Positions 25,704 to 34,189 are shown, counted from the stretch's first letter. The stretch is 36,368 nucleotides of DNA from Phycisphaerales bacterium UBA1910 (GCA_002337545.1 DDGE01000026.1:1-36368), one strand, 5' to 3'. The notes: generated from the letters alone by a model not told the origin. Made by a program: numbers and translations.

Positions 25704-26915
25704 ATGGGAATAGACCAGCATGAGACTCATACAGCGCATGTAGACGCGGTGCTCGAACCCATCACCCCGAGTTCACGCTACGACTATGTCGAGATCGAGC
25801 AGGAACGCATCGGCTTTGTCCAGCCCATGGACAGAATGCCGGGTGTCATTGCCCGCTGGGTGCGGATGTCCATCGCGAGTTTCAAACGCATCTGGATCGG
25901 CATCGCCCTGATTGTTCTCGTTCTCATTGCGGTAGAGTTCGCCCTCCGCACGATCGAACCCCGTCTCATGGGTCGCGTATACGACGCATCTCTGACCGGT
26001 GGACACCCCATCGATATGAACGCGCAGGGGTTCCGAGGCAACCCGGTTTCGATACCAAAGAAGGACAACACAACCCGCATCCTCGCACTCGGCGATTCAG
26101 TCACCTTGGGCACGGGCATCGCGGCCAACGATACCTGGCCCGCACAACTTCAAGCACGACTGAACACACCAGACCAACCCGTAGAAGTACTCAACACCGG
26201 GTTGCCAGCCCTTGATCTCGCACAGATCGAGCTTGAGCTTCGCAGCCGCTGGAGCTACATGCAGCCGGACCAGATCGCGCTGGTCATGAGCGGGAACATG
26301 ATCTCGTTCGCGATCGCCCGATCCGATCGGGAAACCGTTGAACCACCGAACCCTAAGGCCCGCGCCGAAACGCAGACGGTGTCCAGTTCAGGTATCAAAT
26401 CGAAACTCAAGACTATCTATACCAATCTCGCTATACCCAATGCGCTGCTCGTCGCCACCGAGCATTTCAAGTTTGCCATCGGCCTCGAAAATCATCGGTA
26501 CAATCCCGATTTCCCGGCTGGGGTCATGCTCGCACACGGATACATTCAAGACGGAGCCGCGCCAGAACGAATGGACGATGCGTACCTGCTCGTCCGCGAG
26601 CAGCTCGCACAGCTCAAAGAAACTGCAGATGAGCTCGGGTTACCGATGGTCATCGCGTACGCACCGCCTCGTTTTTCACTCGACGACTCTGTCCGGAACA
26701 ACCTGAAGTTCGTTGACCGCGACCGCTTGAGTGTCGACCCCATCGAACGGATCCGTTCCATTTGTGATGAGCTTGATATCCCCCTTGTCGATCCGAGTGA
26801 TGAACTCAGAGCGGCACAAAGCCCCGCATATGTCCTGTCAGATTACACGCATTACTCCCCCAGCGGACACGACGCTTTAGCCGAGGCGATCGCGAAGGCA
26901 ATCACCCAGCGCTGA
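25704..26915 (+). CDS. Membrane-anchored SGNH/GDSL-fold protein, partner of the MBOAT acyltransferase
   Basis: 403 residues. One transmembrane helix (about 62-80, WIGIALIVLVLIAVEFAL) follows a cytoplasmic N-terminus, which leaves the rest outside. LALGDSVTLGTG (about 127-138) is block I with the nucleophile Ser132. DYTHYSPSGHDALAEAI near the C-terminus is block V, with the Asp and His of the triad. It resembles the periplasmic esterase/acetyltransferase partners of AlgI-like proteins. It probably transfers the acyl group to, or removes it from, a surface polysaccharide. Its last 14 bases overlap the stop region of the convergent cysC gene. The substrate is unknown. Confidence 0.85.
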   Translation: MGIDQHETHTAHVDAVLEPITPSSRYDYVEIEQERIGFVQPMDRMPGVIARWVRMSIASFKRIWIGIALIVLVLIAVEFALRTIEPRLMGRVYDASLTGGHPIDMNAQGFRGNPVSIPKKDNTTRILALGDSVTLGTGIAANDTWPAQLQARLNTPDQPVEVLNTGLPALDLAQIELELRSRWSYMQPDQIALVMSGNMISFAIARSDRETVEPPNPKARAETQTVSSSGIKSKLKTIYTNLAIPNALLVATEHFKFAIGLENHRYNPDFPAGVMLAHGYIQDGAAPERMDDAYLLVREQLAQLKETADELGLPMVIAYAPPRFSLDDSVRNNLKFVDRDRLSVDPIERIRSICDELDIPLVDPSDELRAAQSPAYVLSDYTHYSPSGHDALAEAIAKAITQR

Positions 26916-27546
26916 CTATCCCGTGCGCCGTGAGCGCCTCGATGAGTTGCCCCGCAGACTCCTCGATGGTTCGCTTATCTGTCTGGATATGCACCTCGGG
27001 GCGTTGTGGCTGTTCGTACGGGTCGTCGATGCCGGTGAAGCCTTTGATCTCACCCGCGCGTGCCTTTTTATACAGGCCTTTGGGATCACGCTGCTCGCAG
27101 ACCTCGATCGGGGTATCGATGAAGACCTCCAGGAACTTCAGCCCGGCTTCCTCGTGAATGATCCGGACCTGATCGCGGTCTCGCTGGTAGGGGGAGATGA
27201 AGCTGGAGATCGTCACCACACCCGCGTCAGCGAAGAGTTTGGCCACCTCGCCAACCCTGCGGATATTTTCCTCGCGATCGTCGGCGGAGAAACCAAGGTT
27301 CGCGTTGAGCCCGTGTCGGACATTGTCCCCGTCGAGGCGGTAGGCGAGAATGCCACTTTGAATCAGGGCCTTCTCGAGCGCGACGCCGATGGTTGACTTG
27401 CCCGAGCCGCTGAGCCCGGTGAGCCAGAGGGTGCAGCCGGAGTGCCCCAGCACCTTGGCGCGGTCTTCACGGGTAATTTCGCCGTCGTGCCACGCGATGT
27501 TGGTGGCTTTGCCGACGGTTTTCGTAGGTTTATCGGTCTCGCTCAC
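26902..27546 (-). CDS. cysC: Adenylylsulfate (APS) kinase
   Basis: 214 residues from a GTG with AGGGAG upstream. GLSGSGKST (44-52) is the P-loop, RLDGDNVRHGLN the APS-binding segment, FISPYQRDRDQVR the lid region, and GFTGIDDPYEQP the second APS contact. It phosphorylates APS to PAPS, the donor used by sulfotransferases. In many bacteria CysC is fused to CysN; here it is separate and divergent from cysD across 243 bases, so the two units could share control. The stop overlaps that of the SGNH gene by 14 bases. No residue change is apparent in the active site. Confidence 0.96.
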   Translation of the reverse strand: MSETDKPTKTVGKATNIAWHDGEITREDRAKVLGHSGCTLWLTGLSGSGKSTIGVALEKALIQSGILAYRLDGDNVRHGLNANLGFSADDREENIRRVGEVAKLFADAGVVTISSFISPYQRDRDQVRIIHEEAGLKFLEVFIDTPIEVCEQRDPKGLYKKARAGEIKGFTGIDDPYEQPQRPEVHIQTDKRTIEESAGQLIEALTAHGIVSAG

Positions 27547-27641
27547 CGGGTGCTCCCTGCTATGGGTCTGAAAATCGTGACACTATCGGTCGTAACCGAT
27601 CTCATACGCTGCTGACATCGTAGAACCCCGCAGCGTTGGTC

Positions 27642-27647
27642 TATACT
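27642..27647 (+). promoter_or_regulatory. Possible -10 element of the cysDN promoter in the cysC-cysD gap
   Basis: TATACT lies about 145 bases before the cysD ATG, in the 243-base divergent gap 27547-27789. No good -35 stands at the usual spacing. The long leader could hold a regulatory structure, but I see no recognisable riboswitch. The rest of the gap shows nothing clear except the GAGGGAGA ribosome site just before cysD. Confidence 0.3.
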
Positions 27648-27789
27648 TCGGCTGATTGCTTGATCAAATCCCGATTTCCCGCTTGGGAGGCGTGAAACTT
27701 GGGCCGATTGAAGAATCAGAGACACGATCCGACCCTGTGCCGATCGGGCATTGGGCTTGACGATAGACCCGACGAGGGAGACACCCGGC

Positions 27790-28719
27790 ATGACGCAAGC
27801 CGCCGAATCCATCTCAAACTACCGCCTGACGCACCTCAAGGCGCTCGAGGCCGAGGCGATCCACATTATGCGTGAGGTCGCGGCCCAGTTCGAACGCCCT
27901 GCGCTGATGTTCTCGGGTGGCAAGGACTCGATCGTGATGGTCGCCCTCGCCCTCAAGGCATTCCGCCCCGCGAAGTTCCCCTTCCCGCTGTTGCACATCG
28001 ACACGGGTCATAACTTCCCCGAGGCACTCGCGTTCCGCGACCAGCTCGTTGACAAGATCGGCGAACGACTGATCGTCCACGAGGTCCAGGACATGATCGA
28101 CAAGGGCATGGCCGCGGAGGACCCGGGGCCGTTCCCAAGCCGCAACCGAGCCCAGATCCCCACGCTGATTAACGCCATCGAAGAATACCGCTTCGACGCG
28201 CTCTTCGGCGGTGCCCGGCGTGACGAGGAGAAGGCCCGCGCCAAGGAGCGCATCTTCTCGTTCCGTGATGAGTTCGGGCAGTGGGACCCCAAAAACCAGC
28301 GCCCCGAGCTGTGGAACCTCTACAACGGCCGCCACCGCATGGGCGAAAACATCCGCGTGTTCCCGATCTCCAACTGGACCGAGATGGATGTCTGGCAGTA
28401 CATCATGCTCGAGAACATCGAGATCCCCGATCTCTACTTCTCGCACAAGCGTGATGTCGTCAAGCGTATGGGACAATGGGTGCCCGTCGGCGAGGCACCG
28501 TTCGGCCCGCGTGAGGGCGAAGAGGTGATCAACCGGACCGTGCGTTTCCGCACCGTGGGTGATATGTCGTGCACCGCCGCGACCGACTCACCCGCCGCGA
28601 CGCTCGAGGACATCGTCGCCGAGGTCGCCGCGGCCCGCGCATCAGAGCGTGGTGCCCGCATGGACGACAAAACCAACGAAGCCGCGATGGAAGACCGCAA
28701 GAAGGAAGGGTACTTCTAA
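27790..28719 (+). CDS. cysD: Sulfate adenylyltransferase subunit 2
   Basis: 309 residues from the ATG at 27790, with GAGGGAGA nine bases upstream; an earlier in-frame TTG is unlikely. YRLTHLKALEAEAIHIMREV (11-30) is the typical start. SGGKDS (42-47) is the PP-loop that binds ATP. GGARRDEEKARAKERIFSFRD and PISNWTEMDVWQYI are family signatures, and FRTVGDMSCTAA is near the end. With CysN it makes APS from sulfate and ATP. The stop is two bases before the cysN ATG, so the two are cotranscribed and probably coupled. Confidence 0.97.
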   Translation: MTQAAESISNYRLTHLKALEAEAIHIMREVAAQFERPALMFSGGKDSIVMVALALKAFRPAKFPFPLLHIDTGHNFPEALAFRDQLVDKIGERLIVHEVQDMIDKGMAAEDPGPFPSRNRAQIPTLINAIEEYRFDALFGGARRDEEKARAKERIFSFRDEFGQWDPKNQRPELWNLYNGRHRMGENIRVFPISNWTEMDVWQYIMLENIEIPDLYFSHKRDVVKRMGQWVPVGEAPFGPREGEEVINRTVRFRTVGDMSCTAATDSPAATLEDIVAEVAAARASERGARMDDKTNEAAMEDRKKEGYF

Positions 28720-28721
28720 AG

Positions 28722-30065
28722 ATGAGTGCAGATACCGAAACCCAGCCCACGCGCGTTCCAGACCCCAATGCCAATCAGGGCATGGAGTTCTCCACCGATG
28801 CGTACCTCGATATGGACCTGCTCCGGTTTCTGACCTGCGGCAGCGTGGACGACGGCAAGTCGACCCTCATCGGTCGCCTGCTCTATGACTCCAAGTCGAT
28901 CTTCGAGGACCAGCTCGAGGCCGCCGAATCGGCCTCGGTCTCCCGCGGCGACGAGCGCATGAACCTGGCGTTGCTCACCGACGGTCTCCGCGCCGAGCGC
29001 GAGCAGGGCATCACGATCGATGTCGCGTACCGGTACTTCGCGACGCCCAAGCGCAAGTTCATCATCGCAGACTGCCCGGGCCATGTGCAATACACACGCA
29101 ACATGGTGACCGGCGCATCGACCGCCAACCTCGCGCTGATCCTGATCGATGCACGCCACGGCGTGATCGAACAGACCCGGCGCCACTCGTTCATCACCTC
29201 GCTGCTCCGCATCCCGCATCTCGTGGTGTGCGTGAACAAGATGGACCTGGTCGACTGGGATCAGGAAACATACGAGAAGATCCGCGACGACTTCGAAGAG
29301 TTCGCGGCTCGTTTCGAGATCAACGACATCACCTTCATCCCCATGTCCGCGCTCACGGGCGACAATGTCGTCAACCGTTCGAGCAACATGGACTGGTACC
29401 AGGGCCCGTCGCTCCTGCACCACCTCGAGAATGTCCACATCGCGGGCGATCGCGACATGATCGACCCGCGCTTCCCTGTCCAGTGGGTCGTGCGTCCCCA
29501 GAGCGACGAGTATCACGACTACCGCGGCTACGGCGGGCAGGTCGCCTCGGGCGTCTTCCAGGTCGGCGACGAAGTCGTCGCGCTTCCCTCGGGCATGGAA
29601 TCCAAGATCAAGTCGATCGACATCGGTGGCGACAGCATCACCCGCGCCTACCCGCCACAGTCTGTGTCGATCCAGCTTGAGGATGACATCGACATCTCGC
29701 GCGGCGACATGATCTGCCGTCCCAACAACAAGCCCATCAGCGGGCAGGACATCGACGCCATGGTCGTCTGGATGACCGATCAGCCCATGGTGGTCGGCAA
29801 GAAGTACACCATCCGCCACACCTCCAACGAGGCGCGCTGCATCATCAAGGATCTGCACTACCAGATCGACATCGAGACCCTGCACCGCGACGAGAGTGCC
29901 GAGAAACTCGGCCTCAACGAGATCGGGCGTGTGTCGATCCGCACGACCAAGCCCCTGTTCTACGACCCGTACCGCCAGTGCCGCATCACCGGCAGCTTCA
30001 TCATCGTGGACGAGCAGACCAACAACACGGTCGGCGCGGCGATGATCATCGGCGAGACGAAGTAA
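28722..30065 (+). CDS. cysN: Sulfate adenylyltransferase subunit 1 (GTPase)
   Basis: 447 residues from the ATG at 28722; its ribosome site GAAGGAAGGG lies inside the end of cysD. GSVDDGKST (40-48) is the G1 P-loop, the REQGITIDVAYRYF segment is G2, DCPGHVQYTRNM is G3, and NKMDLVDW is G4. EF-Tu-like beta-barrel domains 2 and 3 follow. GTP hydrolysis drives APS formation by CysD. The length shows there is no fused APS kinase domain, consistent with a separate cysC. No residue is out of place in the GTPase motifs. Confidence 0.97.
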   Translation: MSADTETQPTRVPDPNANQGMEFSTDAYLDMDLLRFLTCGSVDDGKSTLIGRLLYDSKSIFEDQLEAAESASVSRGDERMNLALLTDGLRAEREQGITIDVAYRYFATPKRKFIIADCPGHVQYTRNMVTGASTANLALILIDARHGVIEQTRRHSFITSLLRIPHLVVCVNKMDLVDWDQETYEKIRDDFEEFAARFEINDITFIPMSALTGDNVVNRSSNMDWYQGPSLLHHLENVHIAGDRDMIDPRFPVQWVVRPQSDEYHDYRGYGGQVASGVFQVGDEVVALPSGMESKIKSIDIGGDSITRAYPPQSVSIQLEDDIDISRGDMICRPNNKPISGQDIDAMVVWMTDQPMVVGKKYTIRHTSNEARCIIKDLHYQIDIETLHRDESAEKLGLNEIGRVSIRTTKPLFYDPYRQCRITGSFIIVDEQTNNTVGAAMIIGETK

Positions 30066-30085
30066 CGCGGTCGCGTGCCTGGGCA

Positions 30086-30091
30086 TACCCT
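30086..30091 (+). promoter_or_regulatory. TACCCT -10-like hexamer before the degenerate MBL-fold gene
   Basis: The hexamer fits TANNNT and ends five bases before the ATG at 30097, where no ribosome site is visible. This spacing fits a leaderless transcript. No clear -35 is present because the upstream bases overlap the end of cysN. Confidence 0.35.
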
Positions 30092-30096
30092 TTCAT

Positions 30097-30840
30097 ATGC
30101 CCAGCGCCCTCGATTTCCGCATCATTTCCATCGGCACCCTCGCAGCCCACCCGCTCTGGGACGAGCGTTCGCCCGTCCGCACCGGGCACGCGACGACCAC
30201 GCTCATCCGATCGGGTGACAAAACGATCATTGTCGACCCGGGGCTGCCCGCGCCCGCGCTCAAGGCACGCCTGCACGAGCGATCCGGGCTCACACCTGAG
30301 CAGGTCACGCATGTGTTCCTGACCAGTTTTCATCCCGAGGCGCGCCGAGGGATCGAGCTCTTCGCGCACGCGGATTGGTTGATCTCCGAGCAGGAACGCG
30401 AATCGGTGGGGGTCCCGATCGCCCAATCGCTGGGTCGGCTCGCGGAAACGCAGGAGATGGCCAAGCAGACCGGCGAGGCGTTCCACGAGGATCAACAGGC
30501 CACCCTCGAAGTCCTCCAGCGCGACATCGCGATTCTCGCACGCACCCAGGCGTCACCCGATTCGCTTTCCGATGATATCGACCTCTTCCCCCTCCCCGGC
30601 TATAGCCACGGTTCGTGCGGGCTCTTGCTCAAGGGCATGAGCGACACCACCCTCATCACCGGCGACACCATCGCGACCAAGGAGCACCTCGATCAGGGCA
30701 AAGTGCTCAGCGGGTGTGCCGATCGAGAGAAGGCCATGGAAAGCTTCGGCGAGGTGATCGAAATAGCGGACCTCATCGTGCCCGGACGGGATAATCTGCT
30801 GATCAATATCGCCGGATCGATGAGAGGCGGGATGGGATAA
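30097..30840 (+). CDS. Degenerate metallo-beta-lactamase-fold protein
   Basis: 247 residues. TTTLIRSGDKTIIVDPGL (33-50) and VTHVFLTSFHPEARRG (70-85) show the MBL fold, but the zinc motif HxHxDH is broken. Its positions read Ser77, His79, Glu81 and Ala82. The later GYSHGS (His171) and TGDT (Asp190) are kept, while the last ligand PGH is PGR (Arg231). At most a reduced metal site remains, so it may be a pseudoenzyme, a binding protein, or an enzyme with altered chemistry. The frame is intact and it lies 31 bases after cysN. The nearest family I can suggest is the MBLAC1-like branch, with low certainty. Confidence 0.8.
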   Translation: MPSALDFRIISIGTLAAHPLWDERSPVRTGHATTTLIRSGDKTIIVDPGLPAPALKARLHERSGLTPEQVTHVFLTSFHPEARRGIELFAHADWLISEQERESVGVPIAQSLGRLAETQEMAKQTGEAFHEDQQATLEVLQRDIAILARTQASPDSLSDDIDLFPLPGYSHGSCGLLLKGMSDTTLITGDTIATKEHLDQGKVLSGCADREKAMESFGEVIEIADLIVPGRDNLLINIAGSMRGGMG

Positions 30841-30868
30841 GACCCAACCCAAAGCTGGGATTACCCGA

Positions 30869-30874
30869 TAGAGT
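30869..30874 (+). promoter_or_regulatory. TAGAGT -10-like hexamer before the first TPR-sulfotransferase
   Basis: It lies in CCCGATAGAGTGTTTGC and ends six bases before the ATG at 30881. The paralogue at 32570 has the same GATAGAGTGT context at the same distance. No ribosome site lies between the hexamer and the ATG, which suits leaderless transcription. Confidence 0.4.
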
Positions 30875-30880
30875 GTTTGC

Positions 30881-32443
30881 ATGCCTCCGAAGAAATCCCC
30901 ACAACGATCCAGATCGAAGAGCGCTCCGCAGCTGAGCCCGGTTGAGCAACAGAAGCTCAACACGCTGCTCGCGAAACTGCACGAGGCCGTCAACGGCGGT
31001 CACGCCCCCCAAGCGCTCCCAAAGCTCCTCGAACTGAAGAAGAAGTATCCCAGCAACATCAATGTGCTCGTCCTGCTCGGTCGCGCATACCTAGCGGTCC
31101 GTCAGCTCCCCGATTCGCTCGCCGCGTATCGCAAAGCCGCTTCACTGCAACCGGATCAACCGGAAATCAACTTTCAGTACGGGCTCGCATTAGAGAACGC
31201 GGGCGATCTCGAGCACGCACTCGATCGGTTCCGACGAACACTCGACCGAGTTCCGAATCACTTCTACGCGATGCGCCACATGTCCTCTGTCCTTGTCGGG
31301 CTCGAACGGAAAGATGAGGCTTACGCCGTGTACCTTCAACTCGTCGAAGAGTTCAAGGACAAGGAACTGGATCAGGAGCAGCGCAACGCCCTCGCGATTA
31401 CCGCGTCGGGGTTCGCCCCCGAACACATCAGCGCCGAGCAGGCGATCGATGGTCTGGAAGCCCATATCGGCGACACCAACGAACCAGACCTGCTCCGCGC
31501 TGGGTATGCCCAACTCGGACGCCTTCACCGCCAACTCAAACATCACGATGAAGCCATCGACTACTTCGAGAAATGCAAACAGATCGACAAAGACGAGTGG
31601 GATGCCGATGCCCATTCCGCGCACACCGATCGACTCGTTGCCTGCTGGGAAGAGGGATGCAATATCCCATCAACCAAGCTCAAGAACATCGATGGTTCCC
31701 GTCTGATTTTCATCGTCGGCATGCCCCGCTCAGGAACATCACTGACAGAACAGATGCTCGCCCAGGTGGACACAATCACACCCGGCGGCGAGATGAACGC
31801 CGTGGATTCACAGCTCCCCAAGGGCGAGAGGATCGCTCAGAAGTATGGCACGCATTGGCCGACAATCCGATCTCTGTACAACCAGCAGACGATCGACACC
31901 ATGGCGAAGAACGCGTACAAGGAGTTCAACAGGGTCGCTCGCAAAGGTGCGATCACCGATAAGCAACCATACAACTATGCGCTCGTCCCGCTCATCTCAC
32001 GGATGTTCCCGGGAGCGAAGTTCATACACACCAACCGTGATCCGCTGGATTGCTGTTTCTCGAACTACACAACCGCGTTCACCCAGATGCACATGCACAC
32101 CCACGACCAGTACTGGCTGGGGCGCTACTACGCGGACTACGAGCGGATCATGCGCGCCTGGGCGGACCTGCCTGAGGTCAGCATGATCGACCTGCACTAC
32201 GAAGAGCTTGTCGCGGACCCCGAAGGGCAGATGCGCCGCGTCCTCGATTTCATCGGACACGAATGGACAGACCGGATCCTGAGCTTCCACGAGTCGGACC
32301 GCACGGTGAAAACCGCCTCCCGTCATCAGGTGACCAAGCCGCTGTATACAAGCTCGGTGAAAAAATATGTCGCCTATGAGCACCGCCTGGGTGAACTCAA
32401 GCGTGGGATCGAAGAGGGACGCTCCAGACCCACAAACACCTGA
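30881..32443 (+). CDS. TPR-sulfotransferase fusion protein (first copy)
   Basis: 520 residues. A basic, Pro/Ser-rich start is followed by tetratricopeptide-type helical pairs over about 25-245 (LLGRAYLAVRQLPDSLAAYR, INFQYGLALENAGDLEHALD, YFEKCKQIDKDEWD). The C-terminal half is a Sulfotransfer_3-type domain: GMPRSGTSLTEQML (280-293) binds the 5'-phosphosulfate, and RDPLDCCFS (386-394) binds the 3'-phosphate. The TPR part probably binds a protein or glycan partner. Related bacterial TPR-sulfotransferases recall tyrosylprotein sulfotransferases, so the target could be protein or sugar. A nested hairpin overlaps the stop codon. A tandem paralogue follows. The location near cysDNC gives a local PAPS supply. 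Confidence 0.9.
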   Translation: MPPKKSPQRSRSKSAPQLSPVEQQKLNTLLAKLHEAVNGGHAPQALPKLLELKKKYPSNINVLVLLGRAYLAVRQLPDSLAAYRKAASLQPDQPEINFQYGLALENAGDLEHALDRFRRTLDRVPNHFYAMRHMSSVLVGLERKDEAYAVYLQLVEEFKDKELDQEQRNALAITASGFAPEHISAEQAIDGLEAHIGDTNEPDLLRAGYAQLGRLHRQLKHHDEAIDYFEKCKQIDKDEWDADAHSAHTDRLVACWEEGCNIPSTKLKNIDGSRLIFIVGMPRSGTSLTEQMLAQVDTITPGGEMNAVDSQLPKGERIAQKYGTHWPTIRSLYNQQTIDTMAKNAYKEFNRVARKGAITDKQPYNYALVPLISRMFPGAKFIHTNRDPLDCCFSNYTTAFTQMHMHTHDQYWLGRYYADYERIMRAWADLPEVSMIDLHYEELVADPEGQMRRVLDFIGHEWTDRILSFHESDRTVKTASRHQVTKPLYTSSVKKYVAYEHRLGELKRGIEEGRSRPTNT

Positions 32444-32492
32444 AGGGGCCCGAACCCGACAGGGGCGATAACCCCCTTGCTGTCTCAGGTGT
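32436..32492 (+). other. Nested hairpin overlapping the stop of the first TPR-sulfotransferase
   Basis: ACACCTGA (32436-32443, including the TGA stop) pairs perfectly with TCAGGTGT (32485-32492). Inside, GACAG (32458-32462) pairs with CTGTC (32480-32484), and a G-run faces a C-run around CGATAA. Only ATCCTT follows, so it is a poor classic terminator. It might act as an attenuator, an mRNA stability element or a terminator of another type. Confidence 0.5.
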
Positions 32493-32557
32493 ATCCTTAA
32501 GGGGTCCGGACGCGTGTTCGCGTGGATCCGCCCGAACCCAACGAACCATTCCGACGA

Positions 32558-32563
32558 TAGAGT
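32558..32563 (+). promoter_or_regulatory. TAGAGT -10-like hexamer before the second TPR-sulfotransferase
   Basis: It ends six bases before the ATG at 32570, in the context ACGATAGAGTGTGCGT, almost identical to the leader of the first copy. The upstream sequences outside this element differ, so selection or a recent duplication boundary may explain it. Confidence 0.4.
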
Positions 32564-32569
32564 GTGCGT

Positions 32570-34153
32570 ATGCCCCCATCGAACCCAAAGCGATCATCCC
32601 CCCCCGCGCGAGCACCCAAGCTGACTCCCCAGCAGCAGCAGAAGCGGATGCAGCTCTACAAAAAGATCAACCAAGCGATCGACGAGGGGTATGCGTCTCA
32701 GGCGTTGACCAAGCTCACTGAGGTCGCAAAGCGATTCCCGACGGATATCGACGCCTACATGCTCATGGGTCGCGCGAACGCGGCGCTCGGGCGACACCCC
32801 GAGGCGATCGAGTCATATCGCAAGGCGACCGAGATCGCACCCGACAACCCTGACATCCGTCACCAATACGGATCCGCGCTCCATAAGGGCGGCGAGTTTG
32901 ATGAGGCGCTCTTGGAGTTTGAGCGCGTGCTGTACAAAAAGCCCGACCACTTCTACGCGCTTCGACACAAAACCTCAACATTGTCGGACCTCGGTCGCGA
33001 AGAGGACGCCTACAAGGCATTCCTCCAGCTCCAGCAGCTCGCACAAAGCATCCAGCTTGATACAAACAAGTCGCTCGCGATCGCGATCTCCGGCTCGCGC
33101 TTCTCCCCCAAGATCATCAGTGCCGAGGAATCGATCGCCGCGATGGAAGCCCATATCGCTGAATCGACCGAACGGTCGTTCAAGCGTGCTGGCTACTTTC
33201 AGCTCGGCCGACTCTACAACCACCTCAAGCAGTATGACAACGCGTTCGACGCATATCTCAAGGGCAAAGAGGTCGACCCGTACGAATGGGACCCCGAGCT
33301 TCACTCAGAGCGTATCGATCAGCTCATCGACTGCTGGCGCACAGAAGACGAGATCCCCTTCGCCAACGCCAAGGGTATAGACGGCTCACGCCTGATCTTT
33401 ATCGTCGGCATGATGCGATCCGGCACATCGCTCACCGAGCAGATGCTCGCGCAGGTCAAGGAGATCGTGCCCGGCGGCGAGATGAACGCCGTGTCGCGCA
33501 CGATTCCGAAGAAAGAAATCCACAAGCTCAAGTTCACTCAACGCTACCCGCTGAACCGCAAGCTGTACACGCAGCAACGCCTCAACAAGATGGCCAAGAA
33601 CGCGATGCTGGGCTTCAATGAGGTCCACCCGCACTTCTCCGTAACGGACAAGCAGCCGTTCAACTACGCGTTCGTTCCGCTCATCGCGCACATGTTCCCC
33701 GGATGCAAGTTCATTCATTGCGTCCGCGACGAGCTCGATTGCTGCCTTTCCAACTTCACACAGGCCTTCGCCCGCCCGCACCCGCAGACCCAGAATCTCC
33801 ACTGGCTCGGACGCTATTACGCGGACTACGAGCGCACCATGCGGGCCTGGCACGACATCCCCGAGGTCGACATGATCGATCTGCGCTATGAAGATCTTGT
33901 TGCGGATCCCGAGGGACAATCCAAGCGCGTGCTCAAGTTCCTCGAACGCGAGTGGACCGAGGACATCCTCGAGTTCCACAAATCCAAGCGAACAGTGAAC
34001 ACCGCATCGCGTGATCAGGTTCGTCAGGAGATTTATACCAACTCCGTGAAGAAATACACGCCCTACGAGCACCGGCTCGATGACCTCAAGGCCGGCATCG
34101 CTGAGGGACGCGCCCGGCCCCACGGCGGTCATACAAACCAATCCTCATCCTGA
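32570..34153 (+). CDS. TPR-sulfotransferase fusion protein (second copy)
   Basis: 527 residues from the ATG at 32570; a GTG two codons upstream is possible, but the first copy also begins MPP. The architecture matches the first copy: a basic Pro-rich start, TPR-type repeats over about 25-250 (LMGRANAALGRHPEAIESYR, RHQYGSALHKGGEFDEALLE), then the sulfotransferase domain. GMMRSGTSLTEQML is the 5'-phosphosulfate loop, with Met replacing Pro. RDELDCCLS is the 3'-phosphate motif, and both copies share PGGEMNAV and WLGRYYADYER. The domain is more alike between copies than the TPR part, suggesting one chemistry with different partners. Both are likely active and PAPS-dependent. Confidence 0.9.
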   Translation: MPPSNPKRSSPPARAPKLTPQQQQKRMQLYKKINQAIDEGYASQALTKLTEVAKRFPTDIDAYMLMGRANAALGRHPEAIESYRKATEIAPDNPDIRHQYGSALHKGGEFDEALLEFERVLYKKPDHFYALRHKTSTLSDLGREEDAYKAFLQLQQLAQSIQLDTNKSLAIAISGSRFSPKIISAEESIAAMEAHIAESTERSFKRAGYFQLGRLYNHLKQYDNAFDAYLKGKEVDPYEWDPELHSERIDQLIDCWRTEDEIPFANAKGIDGSRLIFIVGMMRSGTSLTEQMLAQVKEIVPGGEMNAVSRTIPKKEIHKLKFTQRYPLNRKLYTQQRLNKMAKNAMLGFNEVHPHFSVTDKQPFNYAFVPLIAHMFPGCKFIHCVRDELDCCLSNFTQAFARPHPQTQNLHWLGRYYADYERTMRAWHDIPEVDMIDLRYEDLVADPEGQSKRVLKFLEREWTEDILEFHKSKRTVNTASRDQVRQEIYTNSVKKYTPYEHRLDDLKAGIAEGRARPHGGHTNQSSS

Positions 34154-34177
34154 CAGGCTCCGATCTGCCGAGGGACC

Positions 34178-34183
34178 TACCCT
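34178..34183 (+). promoter_or_regulatory. TACCCT -10-like hexamer before surE
   Basis: It ends six bases before the ATG at 34190, with no ribosome site between. The same hexamer precedes the genes at 8907 (via 8865) and 30097. The -35 region is unclear. Confidence 0.35.
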
Positions 34184-34189
34184 CTGATC

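Noticed and set aside
27687..27759. Possible short leader peptide before cysD, starting GTG after GGGAGG and ending TGA (about 22 codons)
   Set aside because: The ribosome site is only one or two bases from the GTG, the peptide has no cysteine run, and nothing else supports translation.
28716..30086. Long minus-strand open frame (456 codons) opposite cysN
   Set aside because: The sense strand encodes an unmistakable CysN; the antisense frame is a compositional shadow rich in Val, Asp and Ala.
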